A DNA stretch of 64,000 nt from Nocardiopsis sp. JB363 (GTDB lineage Bacteria > Actinomycetota > Actinomycetes > Streptosporangiales > Streptosporangiaceae): the NCBI RefSeq assembly GCF_900143625.1, contig NZ_FRFF01000103.1:1-64000 (forward strand), read 5' to 3'. Under the pieces are notes generated by a model that worked only from the letters and a program-made list of their open reading frames with translations, did no database searches and was not told where the DNA came from. The position numbers and the translations under genes were made by a program. Shown here piece after piece: positions 56,443 through 64,000 of this stretch (position 1 is the stretch's first letter; every line of letters begins with the position of its first letter).

Positions 56443-56736
56443 ATGGCACTTCGACACATCGCTCTGTTCCGCTGGCAGGACGGCACCACCCCCGAGCAGG
56501 TCGCGCGGGTCGAGGAGGCGCTGGGCGCCCTGCCCGGCGTGATCTCCGCGCTCGACGCGTACGCCTTCGGTCCGGATCTGGGCATCGGGCCGGGCACCTT
56601 CGACTTCGCGGTGGTGGCCGACGTCGCCGACGAGTCGGCCTTCGTCGCCTACCGGGACCATCCCGAACACCAGGCCGCGCTCTCGGTGATCGGTCCGTTG
56701 CTCGCCGACCGCGCCGCCGTCCAGTTCCAGGTCTGA
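56443..56736 (+). CDS. Dabb-family (stress-responsive A/B barrel) protein
   Basis: A 97-residue ferredoxin-like A/B-barrel protein. M-x-L-R-H-I-A-L-F-R-W at the N-terminus and the Y-R-D-H-P-E-H block near residue 70 are typical of the Dabb family, in which some members act in stress response, polyketide cyclisation or olivetolic-acid formation. The small size fits a dimeric barrel. ATG 56443 has TAGGTT 7 nt upstream (leaderless). No biosynthetic genes are adjacent. Confidence 0.85.
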   Translation: MALRHIALFRWQDGTTPEQVARVEEALGALPGVISALDAYAFGPDLGIGPGTFDFAVVADVADESAFVAYRDHPEHQAALSVIGPLLADRAAVQFQV

Positions 56737-56942
56737 CCAGGGGAGCATCTCATCCCAGAGTAGATCCTGTTGCAGAAATCCCATTTGGCGCTATTTCACC
56801 GGGAAATAGACCTGTTTCGAGCCTGGCTCGGGCCTTGCAGTAGAACCAGTTTCAGTATTATCCTCTGGGTGTGTCCCGCCCGGTGAGGGCGCCCCGACGG
56901 TTCGGTCGTGGGGTGTCATCGGTGGTGGGCACAGAGAAGACC
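56737..56942. other. AT-rich non-coding stretch with an operator-like inverted repeat
   Basis: No gene is visible here. CTATTTC-N5-GAAATAG (56791-56809) is a perfect inverted repeat. TTGCAG (56835-56840), a 15-bp gap and TATTAT (56856-56861) look like a plus-strand promoter, although with short spacing. No coding sequence follows on that strand, so a small RNA is possible. Confidence 0.35.
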
Positions 56943-56986
56943 GTCGCCCGTCGAAGTCGGATCGCGCCCCGACTTCGGCGGGCGAC
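56943..56986 (-). terminator. Terminator downstream of the small Cys-motif protein gene
   Basis: GTCGCCCG-T-CGAAGTCGG (56943-56960) pairs with its complement at 56969-56986, with one T-G pair and an 8-nt loop. It lies 17 bp after the stop of the minus-strand gene at 57004. Confidence 0.75.
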
Positions 56987-57003
56987 GTCCGTTGTACGGG
57001 GGT

Positions 57004-57345
57004 TCAGCCCAGGAGGCGGGAGATCTCGCCGAAGGTCGGGCAGGGCCAGGGGAGTCGGCAGCCCTGGCACCGGCACCCCTCGTCCCCTTCGGGGCTGTGC
57101 AGGAGGAGCAGGTCCACGCACACGCCGGCCAATGTGGTGACCTCGTTGCGCGCGTTCGCGTAGAAGGCGACGTCGTTGATGCGGGCCAGGGCGCTGTCGG
57201 AGTGGGCGTCGGGGAGCCCGACGGTATCCGGTTCCCAGGGCACGGCCCGATCGGAGCGTTCCAGTATCTCCTGCACACACCGGAGCAGGCGCGCGTGCTC
57301 GGAGGGTCGTCCCCTCCGGCTCGCTGGACTGGTGAACGGCGGCAT
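57004..57345 (-). CDS. Small conserved actinobacterial protein with C-terminal CxxC...WPCPT motif
   Basis: A 113-residue hypothetical protein. The C-terminus has C-R-C-Q-G-C-R-L-P-W-P-C-P-T, a pattern seen in many small actinobacterial proteins of unknown role, and is probably a metal or redox site. The middle (about 35-85) is helical and rich in Ala, Leu and charged residues. GGGGGAG lies 7 bp before ATG 57345, giving a good start. It is followed by a strong terminator, so it is a genuine transcript end. The Cys-rich peptide gene 211 bp upstream on the same strand could belong to the same transcript. Confidence 0.7.
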   Translation of the reverse strand: MPPFTSPASRRGRPSEHARLLRCVQEILERSDRAVPWEPDTVGLPDAHSDSALARINDVAFYANARNEVTTLAGVCVDLLLLHSPEGDEGCRCQGCRLPWPCPTFGEISRLLG

Positions 57346-57556
57346 CGCTGATCTCCCCCAACGGGTGGGTGCCCGGCGTCTCTCCCTGCGGGAAAACGCT
57401 GTGACTCAGAGTACACGCATCATCGCTCGTTGTCGCGACATGCCGGGTGTGGAACCGCCGGAAACGATCCGTTACCGAGGGGCCGCCCCCAAGGGGAGGG
57501 GCAGCCCATCGGAAGGGGGTGGGGGACCCGGACACCGCCGGGCGCACCCCGAGGGG

Positions 57557-57670
57557 TCAACCGCAGTTCCCTCCGCAGTTGCAGGAGCCGCCGCTCTGGC
57601 AGCCGCAACCGCAGCCGGAACCACAGCCGCACCCGGCCTGGGGCGGAGGCATGATCAGGGTGTGGGTCAC
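57557..57670 (-). CDS. 37-residue cysteine-rich peptide (metallothionein-like)
   Basis: A tiny gene with an excellent ribosome binding site (AGGAGG, 4-5 bp before GTG 57670). The 37-residue product has eight Cys, all in the last 24 residues (positions 14, 16, 20, 22, 24, 30, 32, 36), mostly as Cys-Gly-Cys, Cys-x-Cys or Cys-x3-Cys, with Gly, Ser, Asn and Gln between. The first 13 residues are V-T-H-T-L-I-M-P-P-P-Q-A-G. This composition suits binding of Cu(I), Zn or another soft metal ion. It is not a known lanthipeptide leader-core layout, since no modification gene is adjacent. It lies 210 bp downstream of cydB on the same strand. Function is inferred only. Confidence 0.6.
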   Translation of the reverse strand: MTHTLIMPPPQAGCGCGSGCGCGCQSGGSCNCGGNCG

Positions 57671-57880
57671 GGTCCCTCCTCAAGGGCTCGGCACGGCAGT
57701 CCGTGCGCGATGGCGACGAGGGTCCTCCCCGACGCCTCGAAGCTTTCCCAAAGGTTGAACTTCCCATCGCGCGCCTTTCCCAACCCGAGGCCGGCCGCCG
57801 ACCGTGCCTTGACCATGGGGTCGCGCGCGGGCGCACACCCGGCCCCACACCGCTGAACCGGGCCGACCGCCCTTCCAGGG

Positions 57881-58828
57881 TCAGGCGAAGAAGGTGGGTT
57901 CGGCGGCCGGTCGGCGCGTCATTCGGTACAACCAAACCTGCCCCAAGAGCATGACCGGAACGGTGGGGAGCAGCATCGACCATACGAACACCCCGGTCAT
58001 GCCGGGGAGCTGCGCGACCGACAGATCCACGGACAACGCCACGATCAATCCAGGAACCGCGATGGCCACCGCGGAGGTGTGCCGGGAGAGCATCGGACCG
58101 GTCGGCCCGGTGGTCGCGGCCAAGGCCGCCACCGCCACCGCGGTCAGCAGTACGGCCGCCTCCACGCGTACGGCGGGTAGGACGCCCAGGCCCACCGCCA
58201 CGGCGACCGTCAGCAGGACCGTGGCCAACGCGACCCGGGCCAGTGCGCGGGTCGCCCGGGCGGCCACGTCCGCGCTCTCCGCCTCGGTGGCGCCCACCAA
58301 CCGTTCGGCGCCGAAGGCGGCCCCGCGCAGCGCGAACAACGACACCACCGCGGCGGTGCACACCACCGTGAACGGCGACAGGGTGAGCTCCCCCGCGAGC
58401 AGGCCCGCCAACGCCACGCCCCACGACGTGGCCAGCAGCCAGCTGCCCGCCACGATCGCGGTGTCGCAGGCGGATCGCCAGCCGGAGGAGTCCACTCGGG
58501 CACGGAACCACAACCCCGCGTCGCGCAGCAGCCACGCCGCGAGGAGGAGCACCAGGACCGGCCACAGGGTGGCGATCACCACGTGCTCCACATCCGGGAC
58601 CATCCCCGCCATCACCCCCACGGCGGCCACCAGCCAGACCTCGGAGGCCAGGAAATAGGGGGCGATGGCGGCCACCACCTGGCGCCGCTGCTCGGGGGTG
58701 CGGGTCACGTACGGCATCAGCATGCCCAGGCCCACGTCGGACCCGGCCAGGACGAGGTAGCCCACGACGAACAGGCCGAGGAGCGACGCGGTCAGCAGTG
58801 GAGAGGCGAAGATTTCCATGAGTGTCAT
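57881..58828 (-). CDS. cydB: Cytochrome bd oxidase subunit II
   Basis: A 315-residue membrane subunit of the quinol:O2 oxidoreductase with about eight membrane segments. The N-terminal block G-Y-L-V-L-A-G-S-D-V-G-L-G is the CydB signature. It binds no heme but is needed for assembly. Three in-frame ATGs (58837, 58828, 58819) are possible; GAGGG lies 9 bp before 58828, which is best. It begins 18 bp after cydA. The C-terminal A-E-P-T-F-F-A is normal. No cydC or cydD is present in the window. Confidence 0.9.
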   Translation of the reverse strand: MTLMEIFASPLLTASLLGLFVVGYLVLAGSDVGLGMLMPYVTRTPEQRRQVVAAIAPYFLASEVWLVAAVGVMAGMVPDVEHVVIATLWPVLVLLLAAWLLRDAGLWFRARVDSSGWRSACDTAIVAGSWLLATSWGVALAGLLAGELTLSPFTVVCTAAVVSLFALRGAAFGAERLVGATEAESADVAARATRALARVALATVLLTVAVAVGLGVLPAVRVEAAVLLTAVAVAALAATTGPTGPMLSRHTSAVAIAVPGLIVALSVDLSVAQLPGMTGVFVWSMLLPTVPVMLLGQVWLYRMTRRPAAEPTFFA

Positions 58829-58846
58829 GAGTGTCATCCCTCGGAC

Positions 58847-60163
58847 TCAGAACGTGTGGACGGGGGGAACGGGCTCTGCGGGTTCCACCTGGCGCCTCTC
58901 GGCGAGCGGGCCGCCCTCCGGCCCTCGCCGGGCGTAGCGGATCAGGAGCCAGTACGTCACCACGGCCAGGACACCGAAGGCGACGGTGAAGAGCGTGAAC
59001 GAGACCACGGCGGCGCCGGGTGACAGGGGAGTCACCGCTTCGGCGGTCGTCAGGTGGTGCACCACCACCCAGGGTTGACGGTTGGTCTCCCGGTACACCC
59101 AGCCGCCCACGCTCGCCAGGTACGGCAGCACGGGTGCGAACAGGAGGGGCGCCAGGGACCACCGGACCCACCAGGGTGGACGCCCGCCGAACAGTCGCGG
59201 GCCGGGGGCCAACCGCAGCATCCGGCCCATGGCGCCGCGTCGCTCCGCGATCAGGGGGAACACCAGCACCATGAGTGGACCGAGGAAGAACATGAGCGCC
59301 CAGGAGGTCATCATGACGACGTCCCCCGTCGTGTTGGCGACCGAGACGAACGAGCTCTGCCCGGCCGCCTCGATCGCCTCGATCTCCTCGGCGGTGCGGG
59401 TCAGCCCGGTGGTGGGCGGGTCCCGATCGAAGTAGGAGAACTGCATGCCGCCGAAGGTCACCACCAGGAACGGCATCACGCACATCATGATCGCCGAGTA
59501 GCCGATGCCCCGACGGAAGACGCCGTCGTGGTCCCAACCGCGCATCAGGTGGTAGGCGCAGACCGCGCCCACCACGAGGGCGCCGAGGGCCAACGCCCCG
59601 GTGACGACGTGACCGAAGGCGAAGAGCGCCGCCGGGTTGGTGAGCATCGCGACCGGATCGTTCATGTGCGCGATCCCGTCCACCATCTCGAAACCCACCG
59701 GGTGGCGCAGGAACCCGTTGGACACCAACACCCACCACGCGGACGAGTACGCGGTGGCGGTGACCACCAGGAAGCAGAACAGGTGCGCCCAGCGGCCCAT
59801 CCGATCCCACCCGAAGATCCACAACCCCAGGAAGGTCGACTCGACGAAGAACGCCGTCATCGTCTCGATCGCCAACGGGGCCGCGAAGCTGTAGCCGAAC
59901 GCCTCCTGGAGACCGCTCCAGTTCAACGCCAGTTGGAGTTCCATCACGAGGCCGGAGAGCACGCCCATGCCGTAGTTGACCAGGTACAGGCCGCCCCAGA
60001 AGCGCACGGCGGTCATTCGGGAGCGATCACCGCGCAGCGTCGCGGACAACTGGGTGAACAGGACGTAGGGGGCAAGGCCGAGGGTCAGGGCCACGAACAT
60101 GTAGTGCGTCGCGGCGGTGAGCGCGAACTGTAGTCGTGCCAGGGCGAGGGGGTCTTCGAACAC
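58847..60163 (-). CDS. cydA: Cytochrome bd oxidase subunit I
   Basis: A 438-residue catalytic subunit that oxidises quinol and reduces O2 to water. The N-terminal heme ligand is His20 in T-A-A-T-H-Y-M, and the second His lies in A-F-G-H-V near 186. The conserved R-Q-P-W near 365 is the quinol-region block. At 438 residues it is shorter than the E. coli enzyme (522), with a short Q-loop, as in many actinobacterial bd oxidases. Start is GTG 60163 with AGAAGG 8 bp upstream. That ribosome binding site lies inside a hairpin (60173-60203), so translation may be regulated. The operon lies downstream of a two-component system. Confidence 0.93.
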   Translation of the reverse strand: MFEDPLALARLQFALTAATHYMFVALTLGLAPYVLFTQLSATLRGDRSRMTAVRFWGGLYLVNYGMGVLSGLVMELQLALNWSGLQEAFGYSFAAPLAIETMTAFFVESTFLGLWIFGWDRMGRWAHLFCFLVVTATAYSSAWWVLVSNGFLRHPVGFEMVDGIAHMNDPVAMLTNPAALFAFGHVVTGALALGALVVGAVCAYHLMRGWDHDGVFRRGIGYSAIMMCVMPFLVVTFGGMQFSYFDRDPPTTGLTRTAEEIEAIEAAGQSSFVSVANTTGDVVMMTSWALMFFLGPLMVLVFPLIAERRGAMGRMLRLAPGPRLFGGRPPWWVRWSLAPLLFAPVLPYLASVGGWVYRETNRQPWVVVHHLTTAEAVTPLSPGAAVVSFTLFTVAFGVLAVVTYWLLIRYARRGPEGGPLAERRQVEPAEPVPPVHTF

Positions 60164-60172
60164 GGTCGCGGC

Positions 60173-60203
60173 CTTCTGCTCTCGTCGGTGGGGACAGCAG
60201 AAG
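60173..60203 (-). promoter_or_regulatory. Hairpin that can mask the cydA ribosome binding site
   Basis: On the minus strand CTTCTGCT (60203-60196), a 15-nt loop and AGCAGAAG (60180-60173) are a perfect 8-bp stem. The second arm contains most of the AGAAGG ribosome binding site of cydA. It could be an operator instead of an RNA switch. No ligand is indicated. Confidence 0.45.
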
Positions 60204-60324
60204 CATCCGTCGCGGGTCCGTTCCCGCGCATCGTCCCGGGGGCGTCACCCACTCCGCTTCCGGGGGTGTATCGGACGTCCCCCCGCTACGCCCGCGGGTG
60301 TACGGGACCTCCCCGAGCCGACCC

Positions 60325-61008
60325 TCAGGTCTCCCGGGGTCGGCCGGGGACGACCAGGGCGGTCTCGTAGGCCAGCACCACCAGCTGGGCGCGGTCGCGG
60401 ACCCCGAGTTTGACCATGGTGCGGCTGACGTGGGTCTTGGCGGTGGCCGGGCTCAGCACCAGCTCTCGGGCGATCTCGTCGTTGGAGAGTCCTCGACCGA
60501 CCAGGGCCAACACCTCACGTTCCCGGACAGTGAGTCCGTTGAGTCGGGTCGATGAGACCGGTGTCTTCGAGGGACGGCTCGCGAAGTCCGCGATCAGCCT
60601 GCGCGTGATGCCGGGTGACAGCAGCGCCTCGCCCTCGTGCACCACCCGGACCGCCTGGAGCAGGTCGCGCGGTTCGGTGTCCTTGACGAGGAAACCGCTG
60701 GCCCCGGCGCGCAACGCGTCGAAGATGTACTCGTCCAGGTCGAACGTGGTGAGGATGACCACGCGGGTCCACTCCAGCGCGGGTTCGGCGAGGATCCGCT
60801 CCGTGGCGGCCAGCCCGTCCATCCCGGGCATCCTGATGTCCATCAGGATCACGTCGGGGCGTTCGGCCCGCGCCAATCGGACGGCCTCCTCCCCGTCGGC
60901 GGCCTCCGCGACCACCTCGATGTCGTCCGCGCTGTCGAGCAGCGCCCCGAAACCGGCCCGGACCAAAGCCTGGTCATCGGCGAGCAGTACCCGGATCACC
61001 CTGTCCAC
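60325..61008 (-). CDS. NarL/LuxR-family response regulator
   Basis: A 227-residue response regulator with receiver domain (1-120) and LuxR-type helix-turn-helix (about 158-215). The phospho-acceptor is Asp57 (V-I-L-M-D-I-R-M-P-G), with D11-D12 and Lys near 107 (F-L-V-K-D). The helix-turn-helix starts with L-T-V-R-E-R-E-V-L-A-L-V. GTG 61008 was chosen because GAGGAACGGG precedes it; the start lies 35 bp inside the kinase gene, indicating coupled translation. It may act on the cydAB operon just downstream, but this is inference. Confidence 0.9.
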   Translation of the reverse strand: MDRVIRVLLADDQALVRAGFGALLDSADDIEVVAEAADGEEAVRLARAERPDVILMDIRMPGMDGLAATERILAEPALEWTRVVILTTFDLDEYIFDALRAGASGFLVKDTEPRDLLQAVRVVHEGEALLSPGITRRLIADFASRPSKTPVSSTRLNGLTVREREVLALVGRGLSNDEIARELVLSPATAKTHVSRTMVKLGVRDRAQLVVLAYETALVVPGRPRET

Positions 61009-62176
61009 CCCGTTCCTCGACGGGCCCGGTGTCGACCGGTAGTCGCACCCGCACCCGGAATCCTCCACCCTTCACCGGCCCGGCGTCCACCGATCCTCCG
61101 ACGAGGGCGGCGCGTTCGCGCATTCCGGTGATCCCGTTGCCCGCGGCCGGCGGGCCCACCGTCCCACGGCCGTCGTCGGTGACCTCCAGCGACAGTTCCG
61201 CCGGCCCGTATCCGATCCGCACCACGGCCCTCTCGGCGTGCGCGTGCCGGACGACGTTGGTGAGCGCTTCCTGCAACGCCCGGTAGGCGACACCCTTGAT
61301 CCCTTGGGGGAGCCGTCGTTCGTCGCCATCGGTCTCCATCAGGACCTCCAGGCCCGCGCCCCTCGCGCCCTCGACGAGGTCCGACACCCGGTCCAGGCCG
61401 GGGGTGGGCGAGCGGGGGGCCGCCTCGTCCACGGCCCGCAGCACCCCGAGCATGGCGCGCAGCTCGGTGAGGGTGTCCTTGCTGGTCTGTTTGATGGTGG
61501 TGAGCGCGTCGGCGGCCCGCTCGGGCTGGTCCTCCATCAGGTACAGGGCGGTTCCGGCCTGCACGTTGATGAGGGAGATGTTGTGGGCGACGGTGTCGTG
61601 CACGTCGCGGGCCAATCGGAGGCGTTCCTCGGAGGCACGACGCAGCAGCTCCTCCTCTCGGGTGCGGCTCGCCTCCTGTCCCCTTTCCCGGTCGGCCTTC
61701 TGGTACTCGGCGCGCCAACGCAGGACCTCGGCCACGCACAGCAGGACCAGGACCCAGGCCACGATCCCCACGGCCTCCGGGCGGAAGGTGCCGGTCAAGG
61801 CCAACTCGTAGGTGTTGATCGCCAGGAACTGGCCGATGCCCAGGAACCAACCGAAGGTCCGGTAGCCCCACCGCACCACGCTGTAGAGCATGACCGCGGT
61901 GCACAACATGACCAGGCCGTCGGGGAAACCCAACGGGTAGTAGATCGTGGCGGCCACCACCGAGACGACGGCGACCAGACAAGGGAAGGCCGTGCGCCAC
62001 AGCAGCGGCAGGCAGGCCACCAGGATCAGCGCGTACCCCCAAGGCCAGGCGGGCCGGTCACCGGGGACCGGGTCGAAGGCTTCGATGACCGCGGGACTGA
62101 TCACGGAAAGGGCCAGCAGGATGGCCGTGATCCATAGATCGGTGCGGGTGGGACGGGGAAGGGTTCGTGCTGCCAC
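60974..62176 (-). CDS. Sensor histidine kinase (HisKA_3/NarL-type)
   Basis: A 400-residue kinase with five or so membrane segments in the first 150 residues, and no extracytoplasmic domain. The phosphorylated His193 lies in R-D-V-H-D-T-V-A-H-N (HisKA_3). The ATPase domain has an N-box A-L-T-N-V-V-R-H-A near residue 307 and a G-box D-D-G-R-G near 332. It pairs with the response regulator that overlaps its 3' end. Start GTG 62176 has TACCGT 7 nt upstream (leaderless). The trigger is probably a membrane or cell-envelope state, but this is not shown by sequence. Confidence 0.93.
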   Translation of the reverse strand: MAARTLPRPTRTDLWITAILLALSVISPAVIEAFDPVPGDRPAWPWGYALILVACLPLLWRTAFPCLVAVVSVVAATIYYPLGFPDGLVMLCTAVMLYSVVRWGYRTFGWFLGIGQFLAINTYELALTGTFRPEAVGIVAWVLVLLCVAEVLRWRAEYQKADRERGQEASRTREEELLRRASEERLRLARDVHDTVAHNISLINVQAGTALYLMEDQPERAADALTTIKQTSKDTLTELRAMLGVLRAVDEAAPRSPTPGLDRVSDLVEGARGAGLEVLMETDGDERRLPQGIKGVAYRALQEALTNVVRHAHAERAVVRIGYGPAELSLEVTDDGRGTVGPPAAGNGITGMRERAALVGGSVDAGPVKGGGFRVRVRLPVDTGPVEERGGQGDPGTARR

Positions 62177-62183
62177 GACCCCG

Positions 62184-62189
62184 ACGGTA
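62184..62189 (-). promoter_or_regulatory. -10 box TACCGT for the histidine kinase gene
   Basis: On the minus strand TACCGT lies 7 nt before GTG 62176, without a ribosome binding site. This fits a leaderless transcript of the kinase-regulator operon. Confidence 0.5.
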
Positions 62190-62410
62190 CGGCGCGCCCC
62201 TCCGGGATCGCGTCCTCCACGGGGAGGAATCTCGGGGGTCGGACCTACGTCCGGGGGAGTAGCCGCCCGGAAAAGGGGCCGGCCGCCCGGTCCCCGGATG
62301 TGACGGGGGCCGGACGGCCGGAAGACCTCCGGGTGGGGAAAGGGGGATGATTCCCGACCCGGAGGGCGCTGGGGAAAAGGCGCGCTCCGGTCAAAGCTAG
62401 AGGTTCCGGG

Positions 62411-62442
62411 GACCGGAGGGGGCCGGATGTCCGCTTCCGGTC
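62411..62442 (-). terminator. Hairpin after the pentapeptide-repeat gene
   Basis: GACCGGA (62411-62417) pairs with TCCGGTC (62436-62442) over an 18-nt loop that itself contains a GGCCGGA/TCC arm. On the minus strand it lies 20 bp after the stop. Confidence 0.45.
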
Positions 62443-62461
62443 ATTTTCTGGAACAGATTCC

Positions 62462-63595
62462 TCACCGCGTGTGAGGGGGAGCGTCCTCCCCGACCCCCGG
62501 TCCGGTCCAGGACTCCGGTAGGCGCACCACCCCGGGCGTCCCCGCCGCCACGGCATCGAGCAGCCCGTCCGGCGGATCTCCCAGCGCGGGTTCGGTGCCC
62601 TCTTCCCCGGACGTGAACTCCACCCGTCCGCCGGTGAATCCGGCCCGGGTGAAGTTCATCGTCTTCGCGGCGATCCGCGCGTCGTGGAACAGGACCCGCG
62701 CGCCCGAGAACTCGGCCTTGTCGAAGTCGCTGAAGCGACCCTCGAAGCGCACATGCCGGAAGTTGACCGTGCCGCCGGTGAAGCGTGCCCCGCGAAAGGA
62801 CAACCGGCTCCCGGAGACCCGCGAGTAACGGAAGTCCATCTCCCCTCCGCTGAACACGGAGCGGTCGAAGATCATCTTGCCGTCGATGAGGTGCACCCCA
62901 CGGAGGGTTCCGCCGTCGAAGGCCACGTTGGACAGGTCGAAGCGGTGACCGTGCCAAGAGGAGTATTCGTCGCGCAGTCGGTCCCCGATGACCCGGATGA
63001 TGCTGAACCGCACCTCTCGGAAGGCCTCGTACTCTTGGCGCGCGGTAGTGCCGACCTCGTCTCCCTCCGCCACGGGGGCGTTCGGCATGCGCAGGTAGGA
63101 GCACAACACGTTGATGCAGGTCTGGCGTAGTTCGGAGGTGGGTGCGTCGTCGGCCAGGTGCGCCAGCGCGTGCACCGCCCCGAGCCGTGCGGTCGCCTGC
63201 TCGTTGCCCAGCTCGGTGTAGGCGGCCGTGAACCGGTCGTTGAACAGTTTGACCCCGTCGCGCTCCGCGGCCCGGCGTGCCCGCAGGTTCTCCAGGTTGT
63301 TGTTGCGCTGCCGGTGGTAGGCGATCACCAGCAGCGCGATACCGCTGAGCCCGGCCATGATGGCGAACGCGCGGACCACCACGCCCTCGAAGGCGCGCAA
63401 CGACAGTGTGTCCGGTCGAGCGATCTCGGGGAAGCCGAGGAACCACAGGGCACCCAGAATGAGCGCTCCGACGCACAGGGCGGTGACCGTCCAGGTCACG
63501 GCGATGTGCAGCCACAGCCGGGGTGGTCGGCCCTCCCATGTGCGGTCGGGTTCGCTCTCCTGGTCGCCCTCGACGAGGCGGGGGAAGATGGGCAT
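62462..63595 (-). CDS. Pentapeptide-repeat membrane protein
   Basis: A 377-residue protein with two membrane segments (about 30-55 and 75-95), a middle helical region (about 100-205) and a C-terminal pentapeptide-type right-handed beta-helix (about 215-330), with the A(D/N)LxX-like pattern in F-D-L-S-N-V-A-F, F-D-R-S-V-F, F-R-Y-S-R-V and F-R-G-A-R-F. The repeats are imperfect. The topology puts the helix in the cytoplasm. Roles of such proteins range from gyrase protection to scaffolding; none can be chosen here. ATG 63595 has TAGTGT 7 nt upstream (leaderless). Confidence 0.85.
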   Translation of the reverse strand: MPIFPRLVEGDQESEPDRTWEGRPPRLWLHIAVTWTVTALCVGALILGALWFLGFPEIARPDTLSLRAFEGVVVRAFAIMAGLSGIALLVIAYHRQRNNNLENLRARRAAERDGVKLFNDRFTAAYTELGNEQATARLGAVHALAHLADDAPTSELRQTCINVLCSYLRMPNAPVAEGDEVGTTARQEYEAFREVRFSIIRVIGDRLRDEYSSWHGHRFDLSNVAFDGGTLRGVHLIDGKMIFDRSVFSGGEMDFRYSRVSGSRLSFRGARFTGGTVNFRHVRFEGRFSDFDKAEFSGARVLFHDARIAAKTMNFTRAGFTGGRVEFTSGEEGTEPALGDPPDGLLDAVAAGTPGVVRLPESWTGPGVGEDAPPHTR

Positions 63596-63658
63596 GCCGA
63601 TGACACTAGGAGGTTCTCGGTGCCTACGTGGGCTTATGTCCGTGTTCGGTCAGGGCGG

Positions 63659-64000
63659 TCAGAACAGGTCGACGGGCGGGGCGGGGGAGTCCACGGCGTC
63701 GGCGTCCTGGACCGGCGCGTACCCGGAGACGAAACGATCCAGGTCCTCGCCGGCGACCAACCGCGCCATCTCGGGGTCGCGGTGCGCCGCGCGGCCCAAC
63801 TCCTCCTCGGGCAGGGGCCGGTGACCCGCCACCAGCACCAGGTTGCCGAACCTCCGTCCGCGCATCACCCCCGGCTCCGCGGACATCACCACGTGCGGCA
63901 GTACCGAACGCACCGTCGCCACCTGCGTCCGCGTGTGCTTCAACGCGTAACCGTCACCGACGTTGACCACCAGGAACCCGCCGGGACGCAGCACCCGGGC
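63659..64000 (-). CDS. Spermidine-synthase-like methyltransferase-fold protein (C-terminal part, cut by the window edge)
   Basis: Only the last 113 or so residues are present; the frame stays open through the window end, so the start is outside. V-L-R-P-G-G-F-L-V-V-N-V-G-D-G near its beginning is the post-motif strand typical of spermidine synthase and related class I methyltransferase folds. It probably is a SpeE-like or fused MFS/spermidine-synthase protein. It lies upstream of the pentapeptide-repeat gene by 63 bp. Confidence 0.7.
   Translation of the reverse strand, partial: ARVLRPGGFLVVNVGDGYALKHTRTQVATVRSVLPHVVMSAEPGVMRGRRFGNLVLVAGHRPLPEEELGRAAHRDPEMARLVAGEDLDRFVSGYAPVQDADAVDSPAPPVDLF

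Overview
The window is high-GC actinobacterial DNA. Codons are G/C-ending, GTG starts are common, several genes carry a TAnnnT box 6-7 nt before the start codon (leaderless pattern), and the dxr-rseP-ispG order is the actinobacterial one. Protein style suggests Nocardiopsis or a close relative (Streptosporangiales); this is an inference from recall, not a database match. I see no tRNA, rRNA, CRISPR array, insertion sequence or prophage.

Layout. 0.4-9 kb: a membrane-anchored serine hydrolase, DCC-family and SdpI-family proteins, a divergent pair with overlapping promoters, an uncharacterised coiled-coil protein, an aldehyde dehydrogenase and a secreted trypsin-like protease. 9.2-15 kb: a secreted CocE-type hydrolase, then the MEP isoprenoid genes dxr and ispG flanking the site-2 protease gene rseP. 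15-23.6 kb: an amino-acid permease, a DavA/DavB-like pair (amino-acid 2-monooxygenase plus amidase), spo0M, an Lrp regulator, an S33 peptidase and a GNAT protein. 23.7-27 kb: pta and a Bcr/CflA efflux pump.

27-37.2 kb is a complete sialic-acid scavenging locus: secreted sialidase (nanH), a GntR/FCD regulator, a four-gene ABC importer of the SiaEFGI/SatABCD type (one gene is a permease-ATPase fusion), then nanA, nanK and nanE joined by 4-bp overlaps. The same 13-bp imperfect palindrome lies at the nanH promoter and at the importer promoter, which points to a two-promoter regulon under the local GntR protein. Secreted sialidase would release sialic acid, the importer would take it up, NanA would cleave it to ManNAc and pyruvate, and NanK and NanE would give GlcNAc-6-P. 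nagA and nagB are not in the window. A second peptide-type ABC system (37.3-42.4 kb) converges on this locus.

42.4-51.7 kb: an RsbW-like ATPase, a degenerate AMP-binding protein, two large NB-ARC/TPR/LuxR regulators and hisS. 52.4-55.5 kb: an orphan CvnD-like GTPase and secA2. 55.6-57.7 kb: small proteins, including an overlooked 37-residue peptide with eight cysteines. 57.9-62.2 kb: cytochrome bd oxidase (cydAB) downstream of a two-component system. The window ends with a pentapeptide-repeat membrane protein and the C-terminal part of a spermidine-synthase-like protein.
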